Below are positions 8,108 to 17,467 of a stretch of DNA of 64,000 bases, piece after piece (the stretch's first letter is position 1; every line of letters starts with the position of its first letter). This stretch comes from Acidimicrobiia bacterium (GTDB lineage: Bacteria; Actinomycetota; Acidimicrobiia; Acidimicrobiales; Bin134): NCBI GenBank assembly GCA_022822265.1, contig JAJECA010000021.1:1-64000 (forward strand), written 5' to 3'. Made by a program: the position numbers and the translations under genes. The notes under the pieces are model-generated. The model saw only the letters and a program-made list of their open reading frames with translations. It did not search any database and was not told the origin of the DNA.

Positions 8108-9643
8108 ATGAGCAGTGATCGGGCACCGGTGCTGGTGGGCGTGGCCCAGTACGTGGGACGAGAAGCCGACCCGACGGCCTCGCCCGACCCGTTGACCATG
8201 GTGGCCGATGTTGCTACCCGGGCCGCCTATGACTCCGGCGTGGGCAATTCCCTGTTCGCCCATGTGGACACCTATTTCCAGATCCCTCTGGCCTACTGGA
8301 CTCCGGCTAACGGCGCCGCCCTTGCTGCCGAGCGGCTGGGCATCTACCGCCGGGCCCGGATCCAGAACACCGGGGGCGGCGGCGAGATGGGCGTGCTGGC
8401 CGCCAATCACCTGGCCGCGGAGATCATGGCCGGTCGCACCGAGGTGGCCGTGATGACCGGCGGTCAGATCTGGAAGACGTTCGAGCGAGCCAAGGCTGCT
8501 GGGGTGGAGTTGGACTGGCCCACCGGCGGTGATCCAACTGGTGCCGACGAGCGGTTCGCCCCCGTCGCCAAGCCCATGGTGTCGGAGCTGGAAGAACGCC
8601 ATCACCTCACCCGCCCTATCCAGGCCTACCCCCTGTTCGAGAACGCACTGCGGGCCGCCCAGGGATTGTCCCTGGCCGAGCACGCCCAGCGGCTGGGCCA
8701 GATGATGACCGAGTTCACCGCGGTGGCGGCGGCCAACCCCTACGCCTGGTTCCCCACCGAGCGCAGTGCGGAGGAGTTGGCAACCCCCACGGCAGAGAAC
8801 CGGATGATCGGCTTTCCCTACACCAAGTATCTGAACTCGGTCTTGAACACCGACCAGGCCGGGGCGTACGTGATGACCTCGGTGGCCAAGGCTCGGGAGC
8901 TGGGAATCCCCGAGGATCGCTGGGTGTACTGGTGGGGCGGCCACAACGCCTCCGAGGAAGCCTGGTTTGCCAGCACCCGCCCCAACTTCGCGGAATGCCC
9001 GTCGATGAAGGACTCGTCGGTGGGCGCGCTCGACCAGGCCGGAGTGGGCGTGGACGACATCGCCCTGTTCGATTTCTATTCCTGCTTCCCCGTGGCGGTG
9101 CGCATGGCCTGCGCCATGCTGGGCATCGACGAGCTGGACCCCCGTCCGTTCACCGTCACCGGAGGCCTGCCCTACGCCGGCGGGCCGGGATCGGCCTACA
9201 ACATGAACTCGATAGCCGCCATGGTCGAGCAGCTACGAGAAGACGACCGCTCCATCGGCATGGTCACCGGCAACGGCTACTTTCTGACAAAGCATGCCGC
9301 CGCGGTGCTCTCGGCACGGCCCAAGCAGGGCAGCTGGGACCGGACCGACGGCCCACCCCCGTCAGCCGCCATGGATACCGCCCCGGCCAATCCCGACGAT
9401 TCGGCCACCGGTCAGGGCCGCATCGAGGCCTACACCGTCATGCACGACCGCGACGGCCAACCGGCCATGGGCTACGTCTGCGGACGCCTCAACGGAAACG
9501 GCAGCGAAGGCCATCGCTTCTTGGCCAACCTCCCCGAAGACCCCGACCTGCTCCGCGAGCTATTGGCCTCTGAGGCCGTGGGCAGGATCGGCGAGGTGCA
9601 CACCGATCAAGCCACAAACCGCGGCATCTTCACCCCGGCCTGA
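8108..9643 (+). CDS. Thiolase-superfamily protein (acetyl-CoA acetyltransferase-like), nucleophile missing
   Basis: 511 residues with a thiolase fold: APVLVGVAQYVGRE at the N-terminus, PYAGGPGSAYNMNSIAAM and GNGYFLTKHAAAVLS near the C-terminal half. These are typical of the SCP-x/thiolase-like proteins of actinobacteria. At the position of the acyl-accepting Cys (normally in a C-A/S-G-S context before the long helix) the sequence reads QNTGGGGEMGVLAANHLAAEI with no Cys. The extra C-terminal about 100 residues (after residue 410, IEAYTVMHDRDG) are shared with the mycobacterial thiolase-like group. Role in acyl-CoA metabolism is inferred; classical thiolysis is doubtful. Confidence 0.8.
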   Translation: MSSDRAPVLVGVAQYVGREADPTASPDPLTMVADVATRAAYDSGVGNSLFAHVDTYFQIPLAYWTPANGAALAAERLGIYRRARIQNTGGGGEMGVLAANHLAAEIMAGRTEVAVMTGGQIWKTFERAKAAGVELDWPTGGDPTGADERFAPVAKPMVSELEERHHLTRPIQAYPLFENALRAAQGLSLAEHAQRLGQMMTEFTAVAAANPYAWFPTERSAEELATPTAENRMIGFPYTKYLNSVLNTDQAGAYVMTSVAKARELGIPEDRWVYWWGGHNASEEAWFASTRPNFAECPSMKDSSVGALDQAGVGVDDIALFDFYSCFPVAVRMACAMLGIDELDPRPFTVTGGLPYAGGPGSAYNMNSIAAMVEQLREDDRSIGMVTGNGYFLTKHAAAVLSARPKQGSWDRTDGPPPSAAMDTAPANPDDSATGQGRIEAYTVMHDRDGQPAMGYVCGRLNGNGSEGHRFLANLPEDPDLLRELLASEAVGRIGEVHTDQATNRGIFTPA

Positions 9644-9655
9644 GCCGGCCGAAAT

Positions 9656-10309
9656 TCAGTCGGTGGTCAGGCCCACGGGGCAGGAGACGCCGGTGCCGCC
9701 TAGGCCGCAGTAGCCGTTGGGGACTTTGGCCAGGTACTGCTGGTGGTAGTCCTCGGCGTAGTAGAAGGGCGGGGCGGCGATGATCTCGGTAGTGATCTCG
9801 CCATAGCCGGCATCGGCCAACCGGGCGCCGAACATTTCCCGGGACGCCTCGGCGGCCACCTTCTGGTCGTCGTCGAAGTAGTAGATGCCCGACCGGTATT
9901 GGGTGCCCACGTCGTTGCCCTGTCGCATTCCCTGGGTGGGATCGTGGTTCTCCCAGAACAGCGCCAGCATCTGCTCGTAGCTGGTTACCTGGGAATCGAA
10001 CACGGCCAAGACCAACTCGTTGTGCCCGGTAAGGCCGCTGCAAACCTCCTGATAAGACGGGTTGGGAGTGAATCCCGCGCCGTAGCCCACCGCGGTGGTG
10101 AACACCCCCGGCGCCTGCCAGAACACCCGCTCCGCCCCCCAGAAGCAGCCCATTCCCACCATGATCTGCTCCATGCCATTGGGGAACGGCGGCTTCAGCG
10201 GATTGCCGTTCACATAGTGGGTCTCCGGCACTGGCATCTCTTCTTCCCGCCCCGGCAGTGCATCAACAGGGTCCACCATCATCGACTTCTTCATCCCGAA
10301 CAAGGCCAT
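9656..10309 (-). CDS. msrA: Peptide-methionine (S)-S-oxide reductase MsrA
   Basis: 217 residues from the ATG at 10309 ([14 protein letters not shown]). The catalytic motif GCFWGAE, the substrate-binding segment [21 protein letters not shown] and the C-terminal recycling Cys residues in [16 protein letters not shown] are all visible. It repairs methionine-S-sulfoxide in oxidised proteins, using thioredoxin. The open frame extends 27 codons further upstream without family similarity. Divergent from the large secreted protein gene, with a gap of about 180 bp that should contain both promoters. Confidence 0.95.
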   Translation of the reverse strand: MALFGMKKSMMVDPVDALPGREEEMPVPETHYVNGNPLKPPFPNGMEQIMVGMGCFWGAERVFWQAPGVFTTAVGYGAGFTPNPSYQEVCSGLTGHNELVLAVFDSQVTSYEQMLALFWENHDPTQGMRQGNDVGTQYRSGIYYFDDDQKVAAEASREMFGARLADAGYGEITTEIIAAPPFYYAEDYHQQYLAKVPNGYCGLGGTGVSCPVGLTTD

Positions 10310-10490
10310 ACCCGAAGTGTAGGGGCTGTCGCAGGCAATCCCCTCCGGTTGCCGAATCGGATTGGACGAAGATCCAAACCGCATCAACAATCTGTTGAGG
10401 TCGTTCGGCTGCCTTGAGACTGCATAGTCTTGCCATCGCGTCTCAATCGAAGACTGTTGTCAATTGGTACTAGCTGATGGGGAGTACGGG

Positions 10491-13097
10491 GTGAAACGAG
10501 CAAGGAGTACAAGGCGGTCGGTGGCAACCGCTGGGGTGGTTGTCGCCTTATTGGCCGGAGTGCTGGCCTTCGGCGGGGCTGGAGCGGCCTCGGCCCAGGA
10601 GCCAGTGCTGATCAGCGAAGAAGAGGCGACCACCCAAGAGGAGCCGAGCTGCGAGGTTGTCGACTTGGGGGCGCTGGACAGTGCTCCGGGCAGCTCACTG
10701 GAAGCGAGCGGCCGCTGGACCACCGAGGACTGCGATTCGCGCTTCCGCCTCGACAGCGACGCCCACACCTATCAGTTCGAGATTTCCGACACTGGGCGAA
10801 TCAGGGTCGACTTGAACTCCTCTGAAGGCGACTCCTACCTCTATCTGCTGGACGAGGACGGCAACCGGATAACCGAGAATGATGACGGCGGAGTGGGCGC
10901 CCTCGACGCCCGCATCGAACGCGAACTCCAGGCGGGCGTCTATTTGATCGAGGCCACCACCACCCCGGGCCGGGTCAGGGGAGCGGCTGACTTCACGGTG
11001 GAGGTGACCCAAGTGGCCACCTGCGACCCACAGGTTCTGGGAGAGTTGACGCCCGATCAAGAAATCGAGGTGACGGGCTTTTGGACACCCGAGTCCTGCC
11101 AGTCGATTTTCCTGACCGGACACCCCTCCAACTACTTCGTTTTCACCCTGCCCGAGGGCGCCCGGGTGCGCGTGGACCTGACATCGGAGATCGGCGATCC
11201 GGTGCTCATTGTGGCTCCCATCGTGGCCCTGCGGTCGGTGGTACCCGGCCAAGTCGCCCATAACGACGACGCCGGAGGTACCCGCAACTCCCGAATCGAG
11301 CAGTACTTCCCGGCTGATGTCTACGGGATTGAGGCGACCACCTTCCGAACCAGAGACCTCCAGGGTCCCCGGGTCGATTTCACCCTCACCCTCACCATCG
11401 TGGAAGAAGAGGCCAGCCAGCGCAGCCCCTTGCTGAAGATCGAGGAGGTCGACATCCCCACCGAGGTGGTGGCCGGCGATCCGCTCCCCATCAACTACCG
11501 CATCGGCAACGCGGGTGGTGACGAATTCCCCGACCAGGCCAGCCACGCCATCTTGTATGCAATCGGTCCCCGGGTGTTCGACCGAATCGGCCCTGTGTTC
11601 TCGAATCTCTGGCCCGCCGGCGCCTCCTACCACACCAACGAGGCAACGGCGAGCGCCACGAGCAAGACGACGCAACAAGTAGCCCCGCACTCGGTGACAT
11701 TCTGGAGAACCGGCCCCACCTGGGTGTTCACCGCGGTCATCGCCCGCGACGCCAATGACGACGAGCTCGGATTCCACGGCCTCTGGCACGACCTGATGGT
11801 GCTAAGCCATCCGACCTACGAACCCGTGCTGGTGGAAGTGGACGGCGCGGTCTATTCGGTCTCGGCGAAGCTCGACGAAGACCTGGAAGACGAGGATGAA
11901 GAAGGAACGGTGGTCACCACGGTGACCTCCGTAGACGACCCCGAAGCCGAAATCGACGCCGAGACTAAGGAGAGAGCCCAATACACCGCCGGGGTCCGCA
12001 CCCAACTGCTCGATGGCATCTTCGACCGGCCGGCGATCGCTGGACTGCCGGAATCGGATAACCCGGCTTCGGTCACCGTGGACGGCCCCTCATCGAGCGG
12101 GCTCCTCAAGACGGCCGCGCCGCGGTTTGCGGCTCTGGTCCGAGACACGAATCTGCCTGAGACACTGGCCGCCGGCGAGGCGATCAGCCCGATAGCCGTT
12201 GAGAAACTGGTGCTCTCCCTAAGCGAGGGGGCATCGGGGACCTACGCGTTTCTGGCTGAATCATGGCGCTCTCTGCTGGAAAGGGCGGACAACGGAGAAG
12301 CGCTGACTTTCGAAGAGGCGACAGCCGTCCAGGCCCAGTTGGCCTATGTCAAAAACGTCATCGCCCCGGTGGTGGCAGCAAGCAAGATCGTCGATGCGGC
12401 CCAGGCCGCCGAACTGGGCTGGGATGATCCTCAAATCCAGGCCATGCTGTCCACTCAGCCGAGCTGCTACACCGGCGAAGACCCACTGAGCGATGCGCTG
12501 GCGCTGGCCGAAGTCGAAGATGCCGAGGCCTTGGAGCAGCTTGACGCCGAGATGAGAGCCGCCCTCTTCGCCTACATCGTGGCCATCGACAACGTGCTCT
12601 GCGCGGTGGAGAACGTGGACGCGGCCAATTCCCGGTTCCTCGAGCGCCTCGGCCTCGGCGGGAGCGATCAACTCCTCGATCTGATCGAGCCGGAGGTGCT
12701 TCCCGAGCCCGAGGAAGAGCCCGAGCCTGATCCGCCGATTGGTCTGCGTGTGATGGCCCGACTCGGCGAAGACGGTCGCATCGAGCATGGCGTGGAGCTG
12801 TCCAGCGGCTTCCAGATTCTGCCCGAGCGGCGCTACCTGCCCGCTGGCACGCGGGTTGGCATGTGGTACTTCACCTTGGACGTGGAGTTGGGCAACACGT
12901 CGATCGGCCAGATCCGCGCCCGCCGCCTGTCCGACGGACGGGTCGAATTGGGCTTCCGCGACTTCGACGGCGACTCATACGTCCCCGACATCGCCTACCT
13001 GCCCGCCGACCTAGACGAGGGCGTTTGGTACCGCAGCAGCCTCATCGAAGTCCCCCGGCCCCCCGAACCCGCGGAGGATGAAGAAGAAGCCGGATGA
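10491..13097 (+). CDS. Large secreted protein with two PPC-like beta domains
   Basis: About 868 residues from a GTG at 10491 preceded by GGGGAG with 6-bp spacing. There is a basic N-terminus, a hydrophobic core (VATAGVVVALLAGVLAFGGAGAA) and a likely signal-peptidase site near SAQ. Two repeats of about 110 residues follow (about 50-165 and 170-290). Each has paired Cys and patterns such as YLYLLDEDGNRITENDDGG and AGVYLIEATTT, like bacterial pre-peptidase C-terminal (PPC) domains. Then comes a CARDB-like segment (GDPLPINYRIGNAGGDEF), an acidic stretch (LDEDLEDEDEEG), a helical region and a Pro/Glu-rich tail before a last small domain. No catalytic motif is visible; an extracellular adhesive or binding role is a guess. 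Confidence 0.7.
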   Translation: MKRARSTRRSVATAGVVVALLAGVLAFGGAGAASAQEPVLISEEEATTQEEPSCEVVDLGALDSAPGSSLEASGRWTTEDCDSRFRLDSDAHTYQFEISDTGRIRVDLNSSEGDSYLYLLDEDGNRITENDDGGVGALDARIERELQAGVYLIEATTTPGRVRGAADFTVEVTQVATCDPQVLGELTPDQEIEVTGFWTPESCQSIFLTGHPSNYFVFTLPEGARVRVDLTSEIGDPVLIVAPIVALRSVVPGQVAHNDDAGGTRNSRIEQYFPADVYGIEATTFRTRDLQGPRVDFTLTLTIVEEEASQRSPLLKIEEVDIPTEVVAGDPLPINYRIGNAGGDEFPDQASHAILYAIGPRVFDRIGPVFSNLWPAGASYHTNEATASATSKTTQQVAPHSVTFWRTGPTWVFTAVIARDANDDELGFHGLWHDLMVLSHPTYEPVLVEVDGAVYSVSAKLDEDLEDEDEEGTVVTTVTSVDDPEAEIDAETKERAQYTAGVRTQLLDGIFDRPAIAGLPESDNPASVTVDGPSSSGLLKTAAPRFAALVRDTNLPETLAAGEAISPIAVEKLVLSLSEGASGTYAFLAESWRSLLERADNGEALTFEEATAVQAQLAYVKNVIAPVVAASKIVDAAQAAELGWDDPQIQAMLSTQPSCYTGEDPLSDALALAEVEDAEALEQLDAEMRAALFAYIVAIDNVLCAVENVDAANSRFLERLGLGGSDQLLDLIEPEVLPEPEEEPEPDPPIGLRVMARLGEDGRIEHGVELSSGFQILPERRYLPAGTRVGMWYFTLDVELGNTSIGQIRARRLSDGRVELGFRDFDGDSYVPDIAYLPADLDEGVWYRSSLIEVPRPPEPAEDEEEAG

Positions 13098-13633
13098 CCG
13101 CCCGCCTGACCGGCCAGAGCGTCGATCGCGTCGAAGGCCCTCGCCTGCTGCGGGGCGAGGGCCGCTTCGTGGGCAACATCCGCCATCCCAACTTGCTGCA
13201 CATCGCCTTCGTCCGCAGCCAGCTTGGCCACGCCGACATCCTGGGCGTCGACACCTCAGCAGCCCGGAGCACTCCTGGGGTGGTCGAGGTGTTCACCGCC
13301 GAGCACCTCGACGGCGGGGTAGCCCAGGGAATCGCAGCCGTGCTGTTCGAGCGCCATCACTACGACCAAGACGGCAATCTGCTAACTGCCTCGTTGGCCG
13401 ACTATCTGGTTCCCTCAGCGGCCGAGATGCCAGTGATCGAGGTGGAGCACCTAGAAGTCGAGCCCCTGCACGACGCCGACTGGCGGGGGGTGGGCGAGGG
13501 CGGCCTCATCGGCGCCCCCGCGGCGCTGACCAACGCCGTGGCCGACGCAGTGCGTCACCTGGGCATCGACATCTGCGAACAACACCTCCCACACCAGAGA
13601 ATGCGACAGCTTCTGGCCACCGCCGAAGGCTGA
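13094..13633 (+). pseudogene. CoxL/xanthine dehydrogenase large-subunit gene with in-frame central deletion
   Basis: 179 residues. Residues 1-72 (SVDRVEGPRLLRGEGRFVGNI, FVRSQLGHADI, PGVVEVFTAEHL) are the N-terminal hammerhead of a molybdenum hydroxylase large subunit. From about residue 73 the sequence jumps straight to the C-terminal end of the same family (GGVAQGIAAVLFE, DGNLLTASLADYLVP, GVGEGGLIGAPAALTNAV). A normal subunit has roughly 750-800 residues, so some 550-600 central residues, including most of the molybdopterin-binding region, are gone without loss of frame. The ATG overlaps the TGA of the secreted-protein gene (ATGA). Either a decaying gene or a retained mini-protein; I call it a pseudogene because the cofactor site cannot form. 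Confidence 0.75.
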
Positions 13634-13732
13634 CTCGCGGCAACCGACGCACTCCATGGGACTTGGCGGCGGGGAGGCAAGTAGGCTCAGCGGCTACCGC
13701 GGAATGAACCCAGAACCCGGAGGGGGAAGTTG

Positions 13733-15769
13733 ATGGCAGTCGCACCGGAGAAGATTCGCAACGTCGCGCTGGTGGGGTCGCAGGGATCGGGAAAGACCAC
13801 TCTGGCCGAGGCGCTGCTGTACCGGGCCGGCGTCATCGAACGCACCGGCCGGGTGGAAGAGGGATCCACGGTATGCGATTTCAGCCCTGAGGAGAAGAAC
13901 GCCACCCACAGCCAGTCGCTGGCCCTAGCCAGCTTCGAGTGGCACGGCCACAAGATCAACCTGCTCGACACCCCCGGGGCGCCTGACTACGCCGGAGAGC
14001 TCCACGCCGCCCTCCAGGTGGCCGACCTTCTGGTCTTTGTGATCGATGCGTCCAGCGGGGTGGACCACCGGGCCACGTCCATCTGGCACCAGGCGGCCGA
14101 TGCCGGCCTTCCCCGCATCGTGTTCGTGAACAAGCTCGACCGGGAGCACGCCAGCTTCGAAAACGTGCTCACCGAGCTGCAAGACGCGTTCGGCGCCGGG
14201 GTAGCCCCCCTGGAGCTGCCCATCGGCGCCGGCCCGGATTTTCACGGGATTGCCGACCTCCTCACCGACAAGGCCTACATCTACGACAGCGGCTCCGCGG
14301 AGGAATCCCAGATCCCCGCGGAAATGGAGGACCAGGAAGCCGAGGTTCGAGAGCAGCTGGTGGAGGGCATCGTGGTGGCCGACGACGACATGCTGGAGCA
14401 ATACCTGGACGGCAACGTCCCCAGCCCGTCCGAGCTCGAAACAGTGCTCGGGCGGGGTGTGGCCGACGGGTCGGTGTTCCCCGTGGTGTGCGGTTCGGCC
14501 ACCGGTCCCATCGCCGTCGACCGCCTGGCCAACTTCTTGGTGGAGATCGGCCCTCCCCCCACCTCCCGAGCCATGACCGTCACCATGAGCGACATCGACT
14601 CCGAACCGGCGTGCGATCCCGCTGGCGACCAGCTCGCCTGCGTGTTCAAGACCATCAGCGACGACTACGTGGGTCAGATCTCGCTGTTCCGAGTGCTTTC
14701 GGGCACCATTCGCCGAGACGACAACCTCACCAACTCCGCGACCGGCAACGGCGAACGCCTTCGGGGCCTGGTCAAACTGGTGGGCGGCAAGCAGGAAGAC
14801 ATCGACGTCATCGCCGCAGGGGATATCGGAGGGGTCACCAAGCTCCAGCAGACCCGCACCGGTGACACCTTGACCAACGCCGGACGGGCTGTAGTCCAGC
14901 TCGAACCCTGGCCTGAGCCGGTGCTGGCCTACGGACTGTTGCCCAAGACCAGGGCCGCAGAGGACAAGCTGGGCACCGGATTGAGGCGGCTCACCGACGA
15001 AGACCCGTCCCTGCACCTGGAGCGGAGCGAGGAGACCCGCCAGACCCTGCTGCGGGGCCTCGGAGAAGCCCATCTGCGGCTGGCCATCGCCCGCCTTGAT
15101 CGCATGGGCATCGAGGTGGAGACCGAGGATTTGCGGGTCCCCTATCGCCAGACCGTCACCGGCAACGGAGACGCCGAGGGTAAGCACAAGAAGCAGTCCG
15201 GCGGGCACGGCCAGTTCGGGGTGGCCTATGTTCGCATCGAGCCCCTTCCCCGGGGAAGCGGCTTCGAGTTCGTCGACGCCATCAGCGGGGGTGCTATTCC
15301 CCGGTCGTACATTCCCGCGGTGGAGGCCGGCATTCGCGACGCCATGACCGATGGCGGTGAGCTGGGATTCCCCATCGTGGACGTCAAGGCCACGGTGTAC
15401 GACGGCAAGCATCATTCGGTGGACTCATCGGAGTTCAGCTTCAACATGGCCGGAAAGCTGGCGTTCAACGCCGCTTTCGCCCAGGCCAACCCCGTTGTGC
15501 TTGAGCCCATGGCCCGGGTGGAGATCACCGTGGCCCCCGAATACCAGGGCGACGTGATGGGCGACCTGTCGTCTCGCCGGGGTCAGGTGCAGGGCACCGA
15601 TGCCGGGCCGTGGGGCGAGCAGGTGATCCACGCCATCGTCCCCGAAGCCGAGTTGGTGCGCTACGCCATCGAACTCCGGTCACTCACCGGCGGTCGGGCC
15701 CGTTTCAAAGCTGAGCGGGTGGCCTATGAGATCCTCAGCGGGGCCCTCCCCGAGGCAGCAACGGCCTAG
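13733..15769 (+). CDS. Elongation factor G-like GTPase (EF-G2/FusA2 type)
   Basis: 678 residues from the ATG at 13733, after a GGAGGGGG site. It has the full EF-G architecture: P-loop GSQGSGKTT, switch II DTPGAPDY, NKLD guanine motif, domain II, and domains III-V ending in RFKAERVAYEILSGALPEA. Canonical EF-G has DTPGHVDF; here Ala replaces the His that positions the catalytic water, as in the actinobacterial second EF-G group (mycobacterial FusA2). Such paralogues are thought to act in special ribosome states rather than bulk translocation. Monocistronic or followed by the small acidic gene 17 bp downstream. Confidence 0.88.
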   Translation: MAVAPEKIRNVALVGSQGSGKTTLAEALLYRAGVIERTGRVEEGSTVCDFSPEEKNATHSQSLALASFEWHGHKINLLDTPGAPDYAGELHAALQVADLLVFVIDASSGVDHRATSIWHQAADAGLPRIVFVNKLDREHASFENVLTELQDAFGAGVAPLELPIGAGPDFHGIADLLTDKAYIYDSGSAEESQIPAEMEDQEAEVREQLVEGIVVADDDMLEQYLDGNVPSPSELETVLGRGVADGSVFPVVCGSATGPIAVDRLANFLVEIGPPPTSRAMTVTMSDIDSEPACDPAGDQLACVFKTISDDYVGQISLFRVLSGTIRRDDNLTNSATGNGERLRGLVKLVGGKQEDIDVIAAGDIGGVTKLQQTRTGDTLTNAGRAVVQLEPWPEPVLAYGLLPKTRAAEDKLGTGLRRLTDEDPSLHLERSEETRQTLLRGLGEAHLRLAIARLDRMGIEVETEDLRVPYRQTVTGNGDAEGKHKKQSGGHGQFGVAYVRIEPLPRGSGFEFVDAISGGAIPRSYIPAVEAGIRDAMTDGGELGFPIVDVKATVYDGKHHSVDSSEFSFNMAGKLAFNAAFAQANPVVLEPMARVEITVAPEYQGDVMGDLSSRRGQVQGTDAGPWGEQVIHAIVPEAELVRYAIELRSLTGGRARFKAERVAYEILSGALPEAATA

Positions 15770-15786
15770 AACGGTAAACTGGAGAG

Positions 15787-16038
15787 ATGCCCGAGCCGTC
15801 CGAGTCCGAGGATCTGGAGTTCCAGTGGACTGATCCCCGGGACTACCAGGCACCCGATGGGATAGTCCGCAAGGTCACCGGCTCGGCGGGCGGCTCCGCG
15901 ATTGGCGCGGCCATGGTGGCATTGGGTGAGATCTTGGAGCCGGAGAAAACCCGCGTAGAGATCCAGCAGGAAGACGACGAGCCCGAACCCGATATGCCCT
16001 TTACCATCGACTTCGGCGACCTTCCCCCGCTGACTTAG
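15787..16038 (+). CDS. Small acidic protein of unknown function
   Basis: 83 residues, strongly acidic (EPSESEDLEFQW, EIQQEDDEPEPDMPF). A short Gly/Ala-rich central helix (GSAGGSAIGAAMVALGEIL) could be a membrane-associating or packing helix. No family recognised. It starts 17 bp after the EF-G2 gene with a GGAGAG site at 15781-15786 that touches the start codon, so spacing is unusually short. Its C-terminus (DLPPLT and stop) is duplicated just downstream as an untranslated copy. Co-transcription with the EF-G paralogue is likely; function unknown. Confidence 0.55.
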   Translation: MPEPSESEDLEFQWTDPRDYQAPDGIVRKVTGSAGGSAIGAAMVALGEILEPEKTRVEIQQEDDEPEPDMPFTIDFGDLPPLT

Positions 16039-16082
16039 CAGCCTTTCACCCCCGGCGACTTCCCCCCGCTGACCTAGCAGCC
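16014..16082. repeat. Imperfect tandem 30-bp repeat across the stop codon
   Basis: Two 30-bp units, 16014-16043 and 16053-16082, differ at three positions and lie 39 bp apart (13 codons). Each encodes Gly-Asp-Leu/Phe-Pro-Pro-Leu-Thr-stop in the same frame. Unit 1 ends the small acidic gene. Unit 2 lies after its stop and inside the 3' end of the convergent MFS gene. The arrangement suggests a local tandem duplication that left a spare gene end. Confidence 0.8.
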
Positions 16083-17467
16083 CCCAACGCGGGCGACCAC
16101 CGGGCCGAGAAGGCCGATGCCGAGGCGATGACCGCCGCCAACAAGAAGATGGCGAAGAATCGCTCCGAAGAATCGCTTGGTCCGAGCACTGTGATCATGA
16201 CGGTGATGCCGGTGGCCGCCCCGATGTGGCCGATCATCTGCAATGACCCGGTGGCCACACCCAGGTCGGCATCGTCCACAGAGTTGGCCACCCCTGCTAC
16301 CGCAGGGGTCCGGATGGCCCCTTGACCAACACCGGCCACAAACAACAGCACGATCACCCCGACCAGCGAGCCGGCCAAGGCGAATGCCCCGGTTGCGGCC
16401 AATGCTGCTGACATCGTCAGCGCGCCGCCGATCATGATCGTCCTGCCACCCAGGCGCGATTCCACCCGACCGGCGTACCACGCCCCCAAGCTGAACCCCA
16501 CGGGCCGGGCGATGAGCGCCGCCGATATCCGGCTCACCTCGGTGATCCCGAACGAGCGCTCCAACATGAATGGGGCCACCACAAACGTGCCCATGTACGC
16601 CATGTGGCCTAAGAACGTGACCAGGTTGGGGATCACGAACCCGCGCCGGGCCAGGAACTCCAGTGGGAAGAGCGGATCGGCGGTCTGGCGCTCCACGACG
16701 GCGAACACCGCCAGGGCCACGGGGCTGACCGCCAATCCAGCCACGACGAGCGGGTGGCCCCAGCCCCATTCCGGGCCCCGGTTGATGGCCATGAGCAGGC
16801 CGGTCACCGCCAGACCCAAGCTGATCGCCCCGCCCACATCGAAGCGCACCTCGGGCTTGCGGGCGGTGTCGGGCAGCAGCGGAATGGCCGCCAACAGCGC
16901 GATCAGCGACGGCACCGCTTGGATGAAGAAGATGGTCCGCCAGCCGAAGGCGTCCACCATAAACCCGCCGAATGCCACCCCGATGGCCGGCGACATCGCG
17001 GTGACCGCCGACCAGTAGCCCAGAGCCAGCGCCCGCTCCCGGCGGGCGAACACCGTCATGATGATGGCCATCGACGCGGGGAGGGTGGCCGCCCCTATGA
17101 GCGAGCCGAGGGTGCGCATGGCCACTAGCACGCCCACGTTCCACGCCATGGCGGTCAACAACATGAACACGGTGGCCAGGGCGTACCCCCACAGGTACAG
17201 CCGCCGGTGGCCGTACAGATCGCCGAGCTTGCCGGCTATGGGGGTGCCAACTGCCATGGCGATCAACGGGGCGGTCTGCACCCAGCTCACCGCGCTCTCC
17301 GATGTCTGGAGGTCGTCGGCGATTATCGGCAGCGATGCCGACAGCACCGTGATGGGAAAGCTGGTGGAGGCGATGCCGGCCATGGTGAGGCCGAGCACCG
17401 CCCAGCGGTAGTTGGGCCAATCCTGAAACCGCTGACGGCGGCCGGTTTGCTGGGGTTCGGGGCTCAC
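16046..17467 (-). CDS. MFS drug/proton antiporter (DHA2-like)
   Basis: 473 residues with about 14 hydrophobic segments. MFS signatures are visible: GKLGDLYGHRRLYLWG (loop 2-3 motif A), and a proline/glycine-rich TM5 (SPAIGVAFGGFMVDAFGWRTIFF), motif C of antiporters. It probably exports small amphiphilic compounds using the proton gradient. The GTG start overlaps the TGA of the upstream KARI-like gene by 4 bp (GTGA), so the transporter and that enzyme-like protein are translationally coupled. This suggests the transporter handles a product linked to that protein. Confidence 0.88.
   Translation of the reverse strand: MSPEPQQTGRRQRFQDWPNYRWAVLGLTMAGIASTSFPITVLSASLPIIADDLQTSESAVSWVQTAPLIAMAVGTPIAGKLGDLYGHRRLYLWGYALATVFMLLTAMAWNVGVLVAMRTLGSLIGAATLPASMAIIMTVFARRERALALGYWSAVTAMSPAIGVAFGGFMVDAFGWRTIFFIQAVPSLIALLAAIPLLPDTARKPEVRFDVGGAISLGLAVTGLLMAINRGPEWGWGHPLVVAGLAVSPVALAVFAVVERQTADPLFPLEFLARRGFVIPNLVTFLGHMAYMGTFVVAPFMLERSFGITEVSRISAALIARPVGFSLGAWYAGRVESRLGGRTIMIGGALTMSAALAATGAFALAGSLVGVIVLLFVAGVGQGAIRTPAVAGVANSVDDADLGVATGSLQMIGHIGAATGITVMITVLGPSDSSERFFAIFLLAAVIASASAFSARWSPALGAARSAGGSRRG

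Noticed and set aside
10417-10430. Short inverted repeat AGACT-GCAT-AGTCT between msrA and the secreted-protein gene
   Set aside because: Arms are only 5 bp; too short to support as an operator.
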